NCBI GenBank assembly: GCA_963835825.1
Contig: CAWIGZ010000001.1
Location: forward strand, 2,232,001-2,296,000
DNA from: JADGRB01 sp963835825
GTDB taxonomy: Bacteria > Myxococcota_A > Polyangia > Fen-1088
Length of the DNA stretch: 64,000 nucleotides
Direction: 5' to 3'
The stretch's first letter is position 1; each line of letters starts with the position of its first letter. Shown here piece after piece: positions 34,511 to 43,621 of the stretch. Made by a program: the position numbers and the translations under genes. The notes under the pieces were generated by a model. It saw only the letters and a program-made list of their open reading frames with translations, was not told the origin of the DNA and ran no database searches.

Positions 34511-35559
34511 CTAGTCGGTGGTGAACCGGTGAATCATCAGGTGCTGGTAGGGCGTGCCCGGGCGGACGATCACCTGGTCGCGCCAGGCCGGGACGTTGAT
34601 CGCGTTCGGGAACGCCTGCGTCTCCAGGCAGACCCCGGCCCGCTGGGGGTAGGCCTTTCCGCCTTTGCCCCGGACGGAGCCGTCGAGGTAGTTGCCCGAA
34701 TAGAACTGCACGCCGGGCTGGTCGGCCTCGAGCGTGAGGACCCGGCCGGTCTTGGGATCGGCCAGCCGGGCCACCGGGCGCAGGGCCCGGGGCTCGCCGT
34801 CGACGACGAAGTTGTGATCGTAGCCGACGGGCTCGCCGCCGGCGGCGGCCAGATCCTGCCCGATCGGTTTCGGCGCGGTGAAGTCGAACGGCGTCCCGCG
34901 TCACCTCGGCGACCTCGCCGGTCGGCACCAGCGGATCGCCCGGCGTGTAGGCCTGCGCGAACAGCGTCAGCTCGTGATCGGTGATCGGGCCCCGCGTCGT
35001 GCCCGCCCAGGTTCCAGTAGCTGTGATGCGCCAGGTTGACCAGCGTGACCGCGTCGGTGGTGGCGCGCATGGCCACCCGCAGCTCGTTCTTCCAGGTCAG
35101 CGTGTAGAGGCAGGTGGCGGCGACCGTGCCGGGGTACCCCTCCTCGCCGTCGGGCGAGACGTAGGCCAGCCGCAGCGCCGGCCCCTCCGCGGTGTCCATC
35201 GCCTCCGCCGTCCAGACCACCTTGTCCCAGCCCTGGGCGCCGCCGTGCAGGTGGTGCGGGCCGTTGTTGGTCGCCACCGCGTACCGGCGGCCCTCGAGCT
35301 CGAACGCCCCGTTCCGGATCCGGTTCGCCACCCGCCCCACCGTGCTGCCGAAGTATTGCGCGCCGGCGCGATATCCGGCGAGGTCGTCGAAGCCGAGGAC
35401 GATGTCGGCCAGCTTGCCGTCCCGATCGGGCGCCTCGAGACCGACCAGCGTCGCCCCGTACGTGGCCACCTTGGCGACGACGTCGTTGCCGTTGGTCAGC
35501 GTGTAGAGGTGGACGTCCTTCCCGTCAGCCTTTCCAAACGACGTCTTGGTGATGCTCAT
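34511..35559 (-). CDS. galM: Aldose 1-epimerase / galactose mutarotase (two frameshifts)
   Basis: Mutarotase interconverts the alpha and beta anomers of galactose or glucose. The N-terminal two thirds (TYGATLVGLEAPDRDG, VANRIRNGAFELEG, NNGPHHLHGGAQGWDK, LAHHSYWNLGGHDAG) read cleanly, with the conserved catalytic-type His residues. One extra G near 34990 and one extra C near 34905 push the rest through three frames. After both corrections the text continues ITDHELTLFAQAYTPGDPL, TPFDFTAPKPIG, YDHNFVVDG, QPGVQFYSGNYLDG and INVPAWRDQVIVRPG to the stop at 34511. It is probably an intact gene with sequence errors, and it heads the transport genes of the sugar operon. Confidence 0.85.
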
Positions 35560-35605
35560 CGAATCCAGCCGTTCGCCGACATATCCGGTTCACAAGGAAA
35601 TACGG

Positions 35606-37066
35606 TCACCAGGTCAATGTCATACCGGCGTTGACGAAGTTCACGTCTTGTCTTTCGCCCAACTGCCAGCGGAAACTCGCCCGAAAGTAATCGGCCGACA
35701 CGTGAAGGTGCGGATTGACGTGGTACACAATCACGGCCGAGATTCCGAGCTGATACTTGATGAGGCTTTGCCTCTGGCCATTCACGTCAGGAGCACCATC
35801 CGCCGGGATCGTGATCGTCATCGGACCTGTCGCCGTGTTGATCGTCGCCGTCTCCTCTTTCAGAGGAACGACCCCGGCGATGCCAGCTCCGGCGTTGAGA
35901 TCGAACCGGCCGACGACGACTTGAGCCTGACCGTAGAGCCCATAAGACTTTCGGAGCCGGTGGAGCGGGCTCGCGTCATAAGCAGCTTCGGTGGTCTCGA
36001 GCGCATAAAAAAGGCCGAGGCCCTGCCCGTAGTGAGCGGCGACCCCCAGGTGGACCCGGCCGACCTCGAGGCGGCCGCCAGCACCCCCACCGTAGGCGGC
36101 CGTCGAGGTCGAGTCCGGTTCGCCGATTCGATAGACTCTTTGGTACGCGCCATTTGCGAACAGGTGAAGCTTACCCGTCGGCCATACTAAGTCATAAGTG
36201 AGCTCTCCCTCCCCCCGCGGCTCCTTCGTTCGATCCCAGGCGCCCTGAAGGACCACCGGATCGAAGGCCGATACGTTCAGCTGCAGACCTCCGATATTCG
36301 GCGTCGCATAGAGGATGCCCCCCGCGAATCCAGGGCCAAGAACCCCGGTGCCGATATGGCCGGCCGACGGTCCATCGCTGTTCAGCGCCGTCGGAAACCC
36401 CACGGCGTAGCCGTGGCCATACAGGAAATCGATTTCCACGGCGCCCCGAGAGAACAGTGTCAGCTGTCGCCCGACCGTAACCATCCCCCATTTTCCCTCG
36501 ACTCTCGCGTAACCTTCGCGTTGATCGACCGGCATCGGCGTGTACTTGCGTTGAGATTCGCTTTCGACGTCCGCCCAGTACTGGAGGTAGCCCGTGAAGA
36601 CGTTGCTTCCGATATGATAACGGACCCCGAACGCAAAGATATTGCCGAGGAATCCACTGCGGATCCGCCAACCCTCCAGCCGAGGTTGGACGTTCGGCAT
36701 TGAAGGGTCAGCGATCGGGTTTGCGCTGTTGGCGTTTATTCCGCCTCCAAATGGCGTCTGTGTCGGGTTCCCCGAAGCATCCAGGGCAGTTACGGGATAT
36801 CCATCGCCCCTGTCGTAGCTGGCGAATCCCCCCAGGCGTCCATCCGTGAACACCTCCCAACCCGAGCCCAGCTGGATGGCAGCCTCGCTCCCTTGCTCCC
36901 GGGGGGTCGTCGGGCGATCCACCGGGCTGGGGCTGGGAGTCATGAGCTGGATGTCCGCCACGGCTGTACGCGCGAGCAAGCTGGCGGTGAGCGCCGCCGT
37001 GGCGAAGAGGACGTTTCTCCCGCTGACTGGATTGCTTATATACGAGCGGCCGTTCACGAGAGTCAC
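35606..37066 (-). CDS. Outer-membrane porin
   Basis: This 486-residue protein has a cleavable signal (FATAALTASLLARTAVADI). The rest alternates as in a beta-barrel, with a porin-like EGYARVEGKWGMVTVGRQL, YGHGYAVGFPTAL, YGLYGQAQVVVGRFDLNAGAGI, and a C-terminal aromatic strand ending NAGMTLTW, the usual signal for barrel insertion. It likely lets sugars through the outer membrane for the ABC importer encoded just downstream (46 bases to galM). Base use is visibly less GC-rich than in the neighbours. Confidence 0.75.
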   Translation of the reverse strand: MTLVNGRSYISNPVSGRNVLFATAALTASLLARTAVADIQLMTPSPSPVDRPTTPREQGSEAAIQLGSGWEVFTDGRLGGFASYDRGDGYPVTALDASGNPTQTPFGGGINANSANPIADPSMPNVQPRLEGWRIRSGFLGNIFAFGVRYHIGSNVFTGYLQYWADVESESQRKYTPMPVDQREGYARVEGKWGMVTVGRQLTLFSRGAVEIDFLYGHGYAVGFPTALNSDGPSAGHIGTGVLGPGFAGGILYATPNIGGLQLNVSAFDPVVLQGAWDRTKEPRGEGELTYDLVWPTGKLHLFANGAYQRVYRIGEPDSTSTAAYGGGAGGRLEVGRVHLGVAAHYGQGLGLFYALETTEAAYDASPLHRLRKSYGLYGQAQVVVGRFDLNAGAGIAGVVPLKEETATINTATGPMTITIPADGAPDVNGQRQSLIKYQLGISAVIVYHVNPHLHVSADYFRASFRWQLGERQDVNFVNAGMTLTW

Positions 37067-37102
37067 CTCACCGATGACGATGGACTTCGATTTCGCCTCA
37101 AA

Positions 37103-38296
37103 CTATTCCGCAACGATGCTGGTGACCTTGAAGTTGAGGAATTGCGTCTGAAACTTGGTCGGGCTCGTGATCGATTGCCCCCTGAACGTCGTCGGGAGGG
37201 TGACCGACGCCGGCGTAGAGCGAGCGTTCGCCTCGCAGGCGCTCGCGTTTGCGTAGTTGTAAGGTCCTCCGGGTCCACAATTCTTAATCGCGATGCAATT
37301 GGAGTCATGGCTGGTCAACGTGATCGTCTCGCCGCTCTTGACCTTCATCGTGAAGGTCTCATCGAGGCCATAGTTGTAGTGGTTCCCCTCATGGGTCGAG
37401 TCCACCGCGTTGAACGCGTAGTACGTCGGGGCTCCGGACACGGCGCTTCCACCAGACGGTGGTGTGATCACCAACTGGAAGACGTTGTAGTCGACTCGCG
37501 TCGTTCCCGGTTTCCCGCCCGTGTAAAGGAGATTGTTCGTGTTGGCGGTTGGATCGACGTTCGCGGTCAATGCCCTCGTCCCACCCGTGTAGGTCCGTCC
37601 TTCGGCTTGTCCAAGGACGTGAACCGTTACGTCATAAATCTTGTTCGGATCGCCGCCATTTACCGTAAACACCTCATCGTACGTGTTTCCAGTCGGGTCC
37701 GATGTGGTTACCCCCCCGTACGACCAGGTGGCGGTCGGACAGCTCGCCGAGCCCATCGGCAAATTCGGACAGTCGTACCCGCTGCCCGAACCCTGGCAGG
37801 GCGTGATCATGAATGCGTCGTCGAACGAGCCGAACATCGTGCTCGTGATCGTCGGAGGGGCGGCGGCTCCCGCTGCTCCGCCGCTTCCGGTCGCTCCGCC
37901 GGAACCTTTCGCACCCGCGCTGCCGCCGGTGCCCGCCGACCCGCCGGTGCCCGTAATGGCCCCGCCGGTGCCCGTCGACCCGCCGGTGCCCGTAATGGCC
38001 CCGCCGGTGCCCGTCGACCCGCCGGTGCTCGTCGACCCGCCGCTGCCCGTGACGGACCCGCCGGTCCCCGTGTTGGCCCCGCCGGTCCCCGTGTTGACCC
38101 CGCCGCTACCGGTCGAGCCGCCACTGTTCGCGCCGCCCGTGCCGGTTTCCCCACCGCTGCTGCTGCCACCGGTTGAAGTGGAACCACCACTGCCGATGGA
38201 GCCACCCTGGCCCGGGCTGCCGCCCGACCCGGTGCTGCTACAAGCCGCCGCCGTCAGTAACAGAGCACTCGCCGATGCCAGAAGGATCGATTTCAT
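37103..38296 (-). CDS. Surface lipoprotein with long Gly/Thr linker, unknown C-terminal domain
   Basis: This 397-residue protein has a lipobox (LLLTAAAC), a linker of about 125 residues of GTGG/GSTG repeats (part coded by a 39-bp tandem repeat at 37942-38019), and a ~245-residue C-terminal domain. That domain has two Cys pairs (CPNLPMGSASC; CIAIKNC), FGSFDDAFMITP, YDVTVHVLGQAEGRTYTGG and HEGNHYNYGLDETFTMKV. I do not recognise the fold; a beta-rich carbohydrate-binding or lectin-like role would suit the neighbourhood. It ends 36 bases before the porin start and is probably in the same operon. Confidence 0.65.
   Translation of the reverse strand: MKSILLASASALLLTAAACSSTGSGGSPGQGGSIGSGGSTSTGGSSSGGETGTGGANSGGSTGSGGVNTGTGGANTGTGGSVTGSGGSTSTGGSTGTGGAITGTGGSTGTGGAITGTGGSAGTGGSAGAKGSGGATGSGGAAGAAAPPTITSTMFGSFDDAFMITPCQGSGSGYDCPNLPMGSASCPTATWSYGGVTTSDPTGNTYDEVFTVNGGDPNKIYDVTVHVLGQAEGRTYTGGTRALTANVDPTANTNNLLYTGGKPGTTRVDYNVFQLVITPPSGGSAVSGAPTYYAFNAVDSTHEGNHYNYGLDETFTMKVKSGETITLTSHDSNCIAIKNCGPGGPYNYANASACEANARSTPASVTLPTTFRGQSITSPTKFQTQFLNFKVTSIVAE
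37942..38019. repeat. 39-bp tandem repeat (two copies) in a lipoprotein linker
   Basis: Two exact 39-bp copies (37942-37980 and 37981-38019) each encode part of the Gly/Thr linker on the minus strand. This is consistent with unequal exchange changing linker length. Confidence 0.65.
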
Positions 38297-38425
38297 GAGG
38301 GGCCTCCGTAAAATTCAAAGTTCGCAAAGGTCAAAACTCGGACGCTCGACCTACACTGTCTGTAGACGTAATTTATTGGACCACAGAATCGCAGAAGCCC
38401 GACACTACCAGGACACGAAGAGTAA

Positions 38426-38447
38426 GTAAATAGACCTTACTATTTAC
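38426..38447. promoter_or_regulatory. AT-rich perfect hairpin/dyad upstream of a surface lipoprotein gene
   Basis: GTAAATAG and CTATTTAC are perfect inverted repeats around ACCTTA. The site lies about 130 bases upstream of the lipoprotein at 37103-38296 and about 80 bases after the LamG gene. It could be an operator, for instance for the ROK regulator nearby, or a terminator of the LamG gene. Confidence 0.4.
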
Positions 38448-38527
38448 GGCCCCACCTGCCGTCGAGCCGGCGCCCTTCTCGGCGCGACCCACCGTCGCGT
38501 GAGTAGAACCGTAGGACCAAATAGAAT

Positions 38528-39727
38528 CTACGGGCAGGAAATGGGTGCGGTCGAGACCACCCAGGTCGGGTTGTTGGCCGTGCTGTTCGCAGAGAGCATG
38601 CCGGGATGCGGCGTGTGGCCCGTGGAGGTGACCGAGTCGGCGGCGCTGGTGCCCGAGGTCTCGTCGAACTTCCAGTAGCCGGTGAGGCCTGCCTCGTTGC
38701 CCACCAGGGTGTGGTTCATCGTGCTCATGATCTCCGACGCAGAGCGCGCCACGTTCCAGATCCGGAACTCGTCGATCTGACCGTTGAAGTAGGCGGGCGG
38801 GTAACCGCCGATGGTCAGCGCGGTCACGCCGGTCATCAGCGTCTTCTGCGAGCTGGAGGTCGAGACCTTGCTCGCCTTGAGGACGCCGTTGACGTACGCG
38901 CGGACGGTGGTGCCGTCCCAGGTCATCGCGAAGTGGGCCCACTGGTTCACGGTGGCGCTGAGGCCGCTCGGCTGATTGTCATTGTCGAAGAGATTGTTGG
39001 TGAACGGATCGATCGTTCCCATGCCGTTCGACGTCGTTCCGAAGTCGAGCCCGAACCCGTCGGCCACCCGGTTGTTGGTGCCGTAGAAGAACATGGTGTT
39101 CGCGTCGGCCACCCAGGCCGACGAGGGCACGTAAGCCCAAAATTCGATGGTGCGGTTGGCGTTGCCGGTCGGCAGATCGGCGCTGCCGTTGAACGCGACC
39201 AGCACGGCGGCCTTGGCCGGATCGTTGTTCGCGGCGACGTTGGTGGCGAGGGAGATGGCGTGGCCCGCGCAGTTGGTCGCGCCGCCGGCGCCGCCGGTCC
39301 CTCCGCCCGAGCCGGCGTGACCCCCTGCCCCGCCGGAGCCAGTCGCCCCGCCCCCGCCGGTGCCGGTCGAACCACCGGTGCCGGTCGCGCCGCCCGCGCC
39401 CGCCGCGCCGCCGGTGCCCGTCGAGCCGCCCGTCCCGGTCGAGCCCCCCGTGCCGTTGGAGCCGCCGGTGCTGACCGCGCCGCCGGTGCCGGTTGCGCCG
39501 CCGGTCCCCGCGCCGCCCGTCCCCGTCGAGCCGCCCGTCCCCGGGCTGCCGCCCGTGGCGGCGGAGCCGCCGGTGCCCGTTGCGCCACCCGTGCCGCTCG
39601 AGTCACCCGAGCCGCCCGTGCCTGAGCCGCCTCCGCCGCTGGAGCAGGCGGAGAGCGCGACCGCCCCGAAGAGAGCCAGCGAGAGTGCACGTCCGGTGAA
39701 CAGCCGGTGCCACGAATTAGTAATCAT
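38528..39727 (-). CDS. LamG-domain (concanavalin A-like) surface lipoprotein
   Basis: This 399-residue protein has a lipoprotein signal (LALFGAVALSAC), about 120 residues of GTGG-type linker, and a ~230-residue LamG/Laminin_G_3 domain. Its marks are RTIEFWAYVPSSAW, WAHFAMTWDGTTVRAYVNGVL, LTIGGYPPAYFNGQIDEFRIW and NVARSASEIMSTM. Such domains bind carbohydrate or protein at the cell surface. Together with the next lipoprotein and the porin it could form the sugar-capture side of the operon. The final CP could form a disulfide with the Cys at the domain start. Confidence 0.78.
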   Translation of the reverse strand: MITNSWHRLFTGRALSLALFGAVALSACSSGGGGSGTGGSGDSSGTGGATGTGGSAATGGSPGTGGSTGTGGAGTGGATGTGGAVSTGGSNGTGGSTGTGGSTGTGGAAGAGGATGTGGSTGTGGGGATGSGGAGGHAGSGGGTGGAGGATNCAGHAISLATNVAANNDPAKAAVLVAFNGSADLPTGNANRTIEFWAYVPSSAWVADANTMFFYGTNNRVADGFGLDFGTTSNGMGTIDPFTNNLFDNDNQPSGLSATVNQWAHFAMTWDGTTVRAYVNGVLKASKVSTSSSQKTLMTGVTALTIGGYPPAYFNGQIDEFRIWNVARSASEIMSTMNHTLVGNEAGLTGYWKFDETSGTSAADSVTSTGHTPHPGMLSANSTANNPTWVVSTAPISCP

Positions 39728-39809
39728 AGTTAATCAAGTACCACGGGCCGGAGTTTTCCAACAGGTCCGATCCGTGTTTCGAAAGGGCTCAGGGCAGCGC
39801 CCGATGGCG

Positions 39810-40961
39810 CTAGCTCGGAGCGTTCGGCGTCGTCCAGTCGACCGGCATGACGAAGCGGTGGATCCCGGCGACGACCAGGCCGCGGGCAGGACGCTTGGGC
39901 GCCAGCGTCACCGCGACGGCGTCAAACCGGCTCCAGAGGGCGGCACGCTGGATCGCGCCGATCAGATACTCGGTCGCAGGCGCGGGAAGATCGGTGACCC
40001 GCCCGACCAGTACGGCACGCCGGACCCCGTAGATGTTCAGCCCGGCGCTCAGGCAAGTGGCCACCGCGTCGAACGTCGCGCGCATCCAGGCCGGGGGCTC
40101 TCGCTCGGCCGCGCGCACCACGTCGGCGAACGTCGTCCCGCGCCCCTTCGCCTCCCGGTGGCTCTGAATGAGGCCCCGTTCGGAAGCGAGCGTCTCCAGA
40201 CAGCCGCGCCCGCCGCACCCACAGGGGCGCGCGTTTCCGGGGATGGGCGTGTGTCCGATCTCGCCGCTCATGGGCAAGGGGCCTTGATAAAGGCGCCCCC
40301 CCAGCATCAGCGCGCCGCCCACGCCTTCCGCGATGTCGACCAGCAGGAAGTCGTCGGTGTCCGAGCGGGCACCGAGCTCGCCGAGGGCCAGCGCTCGCAC
40401 GTTCTGGACCAGGCCGACCGGCGCCGGCCAGACCTGGCGCACCATCCAGGAGAGATCGGCGTGCTCCGACCAGTGCAGGTTGGGGGAGAGCAGCACGCGC
40501 GCGTTGCGTTCGTCGACGACGCCGGGCGTGCTGATCAGCACCGCCCAGGGGCGCTTGATGTTGACCTTCTCGGCGCCCTGCACCACACGCTCCAGCCACG
40601 CCTCGGCGGTTGAGGGCGTCTTGAACTCGACCTGCCAGCGCTCCTGCTCGGGCGGCGCGGGAGGCAGCGCGGAGAACCGGGTCCACTCCGGGCCCAGGTC
40701 CATGACCACGAAGTGGGGCCGACCCGTCGCCAGCCGGACCTGCTTGCCCGGCCGGCCGACGCTGGCCCGCCCGCCTTCGACCAGCTTGACCTCCTCGACG
40801 ACGCCCGCCGTCACCAGGTCGTCGATGATCTTGCCCGTCGTGGGCTTGCTCATCCCGGTGGCCTTGGCCAGCTCGGCGCGGCTGGCCGCCTTGCGTCCGA
40901 GGAGCTGCTCGAGGATCGTCGCCTGGTTGGCCAGCCTCAGGCTGGCGGGAATCGCCGGCAA
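39810..40961 (-). CDS. ROK family transcriptional regulator
   Basis: This 383-residue protein has an N-terminal winged helix (ILEQLLGRKAASRAELAKAT, MSKPTTGKIIDDLV) and a C-terminal ROK sugar-kinase-like domain. The ROK zinc site is present as PCGCGGRGCLETLAS, preceded by GEIGHTPI (the ExGH motif). This is the XylR/NagC type of sugar-responsive repressor. The start appears to be a TTG. It lies upstream of the surface lipoprotein, porin and ABC genes on the same strand and is the natural candidate to control them. Confidence 0.85.
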   Translation of the reverse strand: MPAIPASLRLANQATILEQLLGRKAASRAELAKATGMSKPTTGKIIDDLVTAGVVEEVKLVEGGRASVGRPGKQVRLATGRPHFVVMDLGPEWTRFSALPPAPPEQERWQVEFKTPSTAEAWLERVVQGAEKVNIKRPWAVLISTPGVVDERNARVLLSPNLHWSEHADLSWMVRQVWPAPVGLVQNVRALALGELGARSDTDDFLLVDIAEGVGGALMLGGRLYQGPLPMSGEIGHTPIPGNARPCGCGGRGCLETLASERGLIQSHREAKGRGTTFADVVRAAEREPPAWMRATFDAVATCLSAGLNIYGVRRAVLVGRVTDLPAPATEYLIGAIQRAALWSRFDAVAVTLAPKRPARGLVVAGIHRFVMPVDWTTPNAPS

Positions 40962-41166
40962 GCCGCCAATCTATCACGCGCGCGGGAACGCGACGGGCGG
41001 ATCGCGTTCCGCAGGGCAGGCGCGGGCGGCAGCGCCGGCGCGAACGCGAGCGGGGTCGCCGGCGTATGAGCTCCCGGCGCGTCGTCAACGACACGGCGCA
41101 GACGCTGACGGAGATCGAGGAGCGCTATCCAGCGCCCTGAGCGCCCCTCTCCTCGCATGACCCCCT
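40962..41166. other. Intergenic region with a very short plus-strand frame
   Basis: No firm gene. A 24-codon plus-strand frame (41066-41140) ends in NDTAQTLTEIEERYPAP, which looks protein-like, but it has no ribosome site and may be a remnant. Confidence 0.25.
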
Positions 41167-42324
41167 TTACGGCTGGATCTCTCGCTCCCAGCTGAACGGA
41201 CCGAAGGCGTCGACGGCGTCGGACGGTGCGCTGGCGTTCGGGTCGACGGTGAGGCGCAGCCACTCGAGCGGGAAGGTGCTCCCGTGGACGACGATGCGGT
41301 GGAAGTTCTCCACGCCGTACCCCGGGTGCATGGCGTTGGCCGGGTCAAAGAGCGAGAGCGGGTTGTCCGACTTGTAGACGTGCGAGTCGCCGTTGAACAT
41401 GAGCACCGGCTTACCGAAGGCCTGGGTCAGCTCGGCGATCTTGGCAACGAAGGGCTCGAACTGCGCCTGGTGCGCCGCTCCCTTCTCCGGATCCCACATG
41501 TCGGCCTGGGCCTGGATCAGGACGGCGCCGACGCCGTCGGCCGCCGCGCGCGCGAAGGCGGCCTCGAGCCAGCGCAGGTCCGCGCCGGTGCGGTTCGCCG
41601 TCTCGGCGAGCTGCGCCGCGGTGGCGGTCGGAGCCGCGTACCAGACGTCGGTGTCGTTGTTCGAGCCGCCCGGCAAGTTGATGGTCACGAACATCGTGTT
41701 CGACTGTTCCCACATCACGTTCTCGACGTACTCCGCGTCGGTCGGGTACGCGCGGTTGAAGGCCTCGCTCTGCGACAACACGTGCTTCTTGCGGCCGCCC
41801 AGCGACTGGCCGGGGACGGAGAAGAAAATGTCGCGGATGAGGTCGAGGTTGGCAACCGGGTCGCCCTTGGCGTAGTTGACCGGCTGGCCGTCGCTGTCGA
41901 GCACGTAATCGATCTCCTGGGTGGTCTTGTTGTATGTGCCGCCGCCCTCGCCCGCCTTGTTGCAGTCGGTCCACTCGTTGTCGCCGGGCGTGTAGATCAC
42001 CGGATCCTTGTAGGCCTTCCAGAGGTCGAAGACCGTGCGGTCGTAGGCCTCGGTGCAGAACTGCTTGCCCGAGTGGATGTCGCCCACGTGCAGCACCAGG
42101 TCCACCTTCGGGTCCGCGTTGATCGACGCGATGAACGCCGGAGTCGCGAGAGTTTGAGAGTCGTCGGTCGGCGTCAGCCCGTACGGCGCGTCGCCGTAGA
42201 CGGCCACCGTCAGCACGTTGCCGGACCTGGAGTTGCAGGGCTTGCCGTTACCGGCGTGGCCGGCGACGGCGGTCATCAGCACGCTTCCACCGAGCGCGCC
42301 TGCGAGGATCAGGTTCTTCTTCAT
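41167..42324 (-). CDS. Secreted calcineurin-like metallophosphoesterase
   Basis: This 385-residue protein starts at an ATG with AAGGAG upstream and has a clear signal peptide (MKKNLILAGALGGSVLMTAVAGHAG). The metal motifs are divergent but readable: VAVYGDAPYG, VLHVGDIHSG, TPGDNEWTDC (in place of GNHD), and FNGDSHVYKS (in place of GHxH). These are typical of exported phosphoesterases that use GDNE and GDSH. The substrate is unknown. It is monocistronic, with a dyad-like AGTTGGCGTCAACT about 75 bases upstream. Confidence 0.8.
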   Translation of the reverse strand: MKKNLILAGALGGSVLMTAVAGHAGNGKPCNSRSGNVLTVAVYGDAPYGLTPTDDSQTLATPAFIASINADPKVDLVLHVGDIHSGKQFCTEAYDRTVFDLWKAYKDPVIYTPGDNEWTDCNKAGEGGGTYNKTTQEIDYVLDSDGQPVNYAKGDPVANLDLIRDIFFSVPGQSLGGRKKHVLSQSEAFNRAYPTDAEYVENVMWEQSNTMFVTINLPGGSNNDTDVWYAAPTATAAQLAETANRTGADLRWLEAAFARAAADGVGAVLIQAQADMWDPEKGAAHQAQFEPFVAKIAELTQAFGKPVLMFNGDSHVYKSDNPLSLFDPANAMHPGYGVENFHRIVVHGSTFPLEWLRLTVDPNASAPSDAVDAFGPFSWEREIQP

Positions 42325-42453
42325 CGGTCGTTCTCCTTACGAATTGGGCGGCACAGTAGCCGCCCACCGTCTCGACCGAAGTGGCAGTTCGGTCACGAGT
42401 TGGCGTCAACTGAGATCGTGCGCCGGTCCGGCCGCGCAACTCGATCGAGCCCC

Positions 42454-42489
42454 GCTTTCGCCCGGGCGCCGGCTTTCGCCCGGGCGCCG
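42454..42489. repeat. 18-bp tandem repeat
   Basis: GCTTTCGCCCGGGCGCCG occurs twice in tandem (42454-42471, 42472-42489) and is followed by a partial copy. It lies between the phosphoesterase promoter region and the end of the aldo/keto reductase gene. The function is unknown. Confidence 0.55.
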
Positions 42490-42511
42490 GCTCTCGCTCG
42501 CCGCCGAAGTC

Positions 42512-43621
42512 CTACGGAGATCGGTGACGGTCCGCGGCGTGCAAGCTCGCCGTCTCCAGCCACCACGGATGCTGGGCGGTGCCGTCGAACGTCTGCGAGG
42601 TCTTGTACTTCTCCCACTGGCCGGCGGACGCGACCGGCGCGGTGCGCGCCAGCAGCGCCTGGATCTCGGTCCCGGTCATCGGCTTCCACCGATAGGCGGC
42701 GTCGATCCCCTGCATCAGGATCCCGAGCGTGTCACAGCCGGTGATCACCACCGACGTCGGTTGGCTCATGGCGAACTGCAGGCACTCGACCGGCGTGACG
42801 CTGCCGTCGGTGAACGGCCGGCTCTCGAGGAACAGCCCCGACCCGAGCGGCTTCATCCCCAGGATCCCCATGTCGCGCTTCTTCGCCGCGGGGATCACCC
42901 GGTTGGTGAAGCTGTCGTAGTGCGCGTCCATCACGTTGACCGGCATCTGCACGGTGTCGAACGTGAAGCGGTGCGCGTCGGCGGTGGCCAGCATCTCCAG
43001 GTGGATCTCCGGGCTCTTGTGTCCGGTGAATCCGATGAAGCGAATCTTGCCCGCCCTCTGTGCCGCCTGCAGCGCCGCGATCGCGCCGTCGGGCCCGAAC
43101 ACCCGCTCGGGATCGGTCGGCCGGATCACCTCGTGCACCTGCATCAGGTCGATGACGTCGGTGCCGAGCGCCTTCAGGCACTGATCGATCTGGGCGGCGG
43201 CCGCCGCCCGCGTGCGCCCGTCGATCTTGGTCATCAGGAACGCGCGCTGGCGGTAGCCGTCGCGCAGCGCCCGCCCCATCCAGAGCTGGCTGGCGCCGCC
43301 GTTGTAGTCCCAGCAGTTGTCCAGGAAGGTGACGCCGTGATCGATCGCGGTGCGGACGATCCGGGTGGCGGTCGCCTCGTCGCGAAGGCCGATGTGATAG
43401 CCGCCGAGGCCCAGCAACGACACCTCGACGCCGGTGCGTCCCAGCCGGCGCATCGGCATCTTGCCGCCCGGCGGCAGCTTGACGTCCTCGGGACGCGGCG
43501 CGCCCGGCTGCGGCTTCTTCGGGACCTCGGCCTCGGCGGGGCCGGCGACGCCGATGGCCGCGCCGGCCGCCAGCCCGGCGCCCATCGCGATGAACTCTCT
43601 TCGTCGGGTCTGTCGGGCCAT
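42512..43621 (-). CDS. Tat-exported aldo/keto reductase
   Basis: The ATG at 43621 has GGAGAG upstream. Residues 1-25 form a twin-arginine signal (RQTRRREFIAMGAGLAAGAAIG). The ~330-residue body is an AKR barrel: MPMRRLGRTGVEVSLLGLGGYH, FLDNCWDYNGGAS with the catalytic Asp/Tyr pair, the catalytic Lys in FLMTKIDGR, and IDLMQVHEV for the catalytic His. It would reduce carbonyls with NADPH, but NADPH is scarce outside the cytosol, so folding and cofactor loading before Tat export is expected. The substrate is unknown. Confidence 0.82.
   Translation of the reverse strand: MARQTRRREFIAMGAGLAAGAAIGVAGPAEAEVPKKPQPGAPRPEDVKLPPGGKMPMRRLGRTGVEVSLLGLGGYHIGLRDEATATRIVRTAIDHGVTFLDNCWDYNGGASQLWMGRALRDGYRQRAFLMTKIDGRTRAAAAAQIDQCLKALGTDVIDLMQVHEVIRPTDPERVFGPDGAIAALQAAQRAGKIRFIGFTGHKSPEIHLEMLATADAHRFTFDTVQMPVNVMDAHYDSFTNRVIPAAKKRDMGILGMKPLGSGLFLESRPFTDGSVTPVECLQFAMSQPTSVVITGCDTLGILMQGIDAAYRWKPMTGTEIQALLARTAPVASAGQWEKYKTSQTFDGTAQHPWWLETASLHAADRHRSP

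Noticed and set aside
41066..41140. 24-codon plus-strand frame ending EERYPAP
   Set aside because: No ribosome site and too short to support; kept only as a note on the intergenic region.
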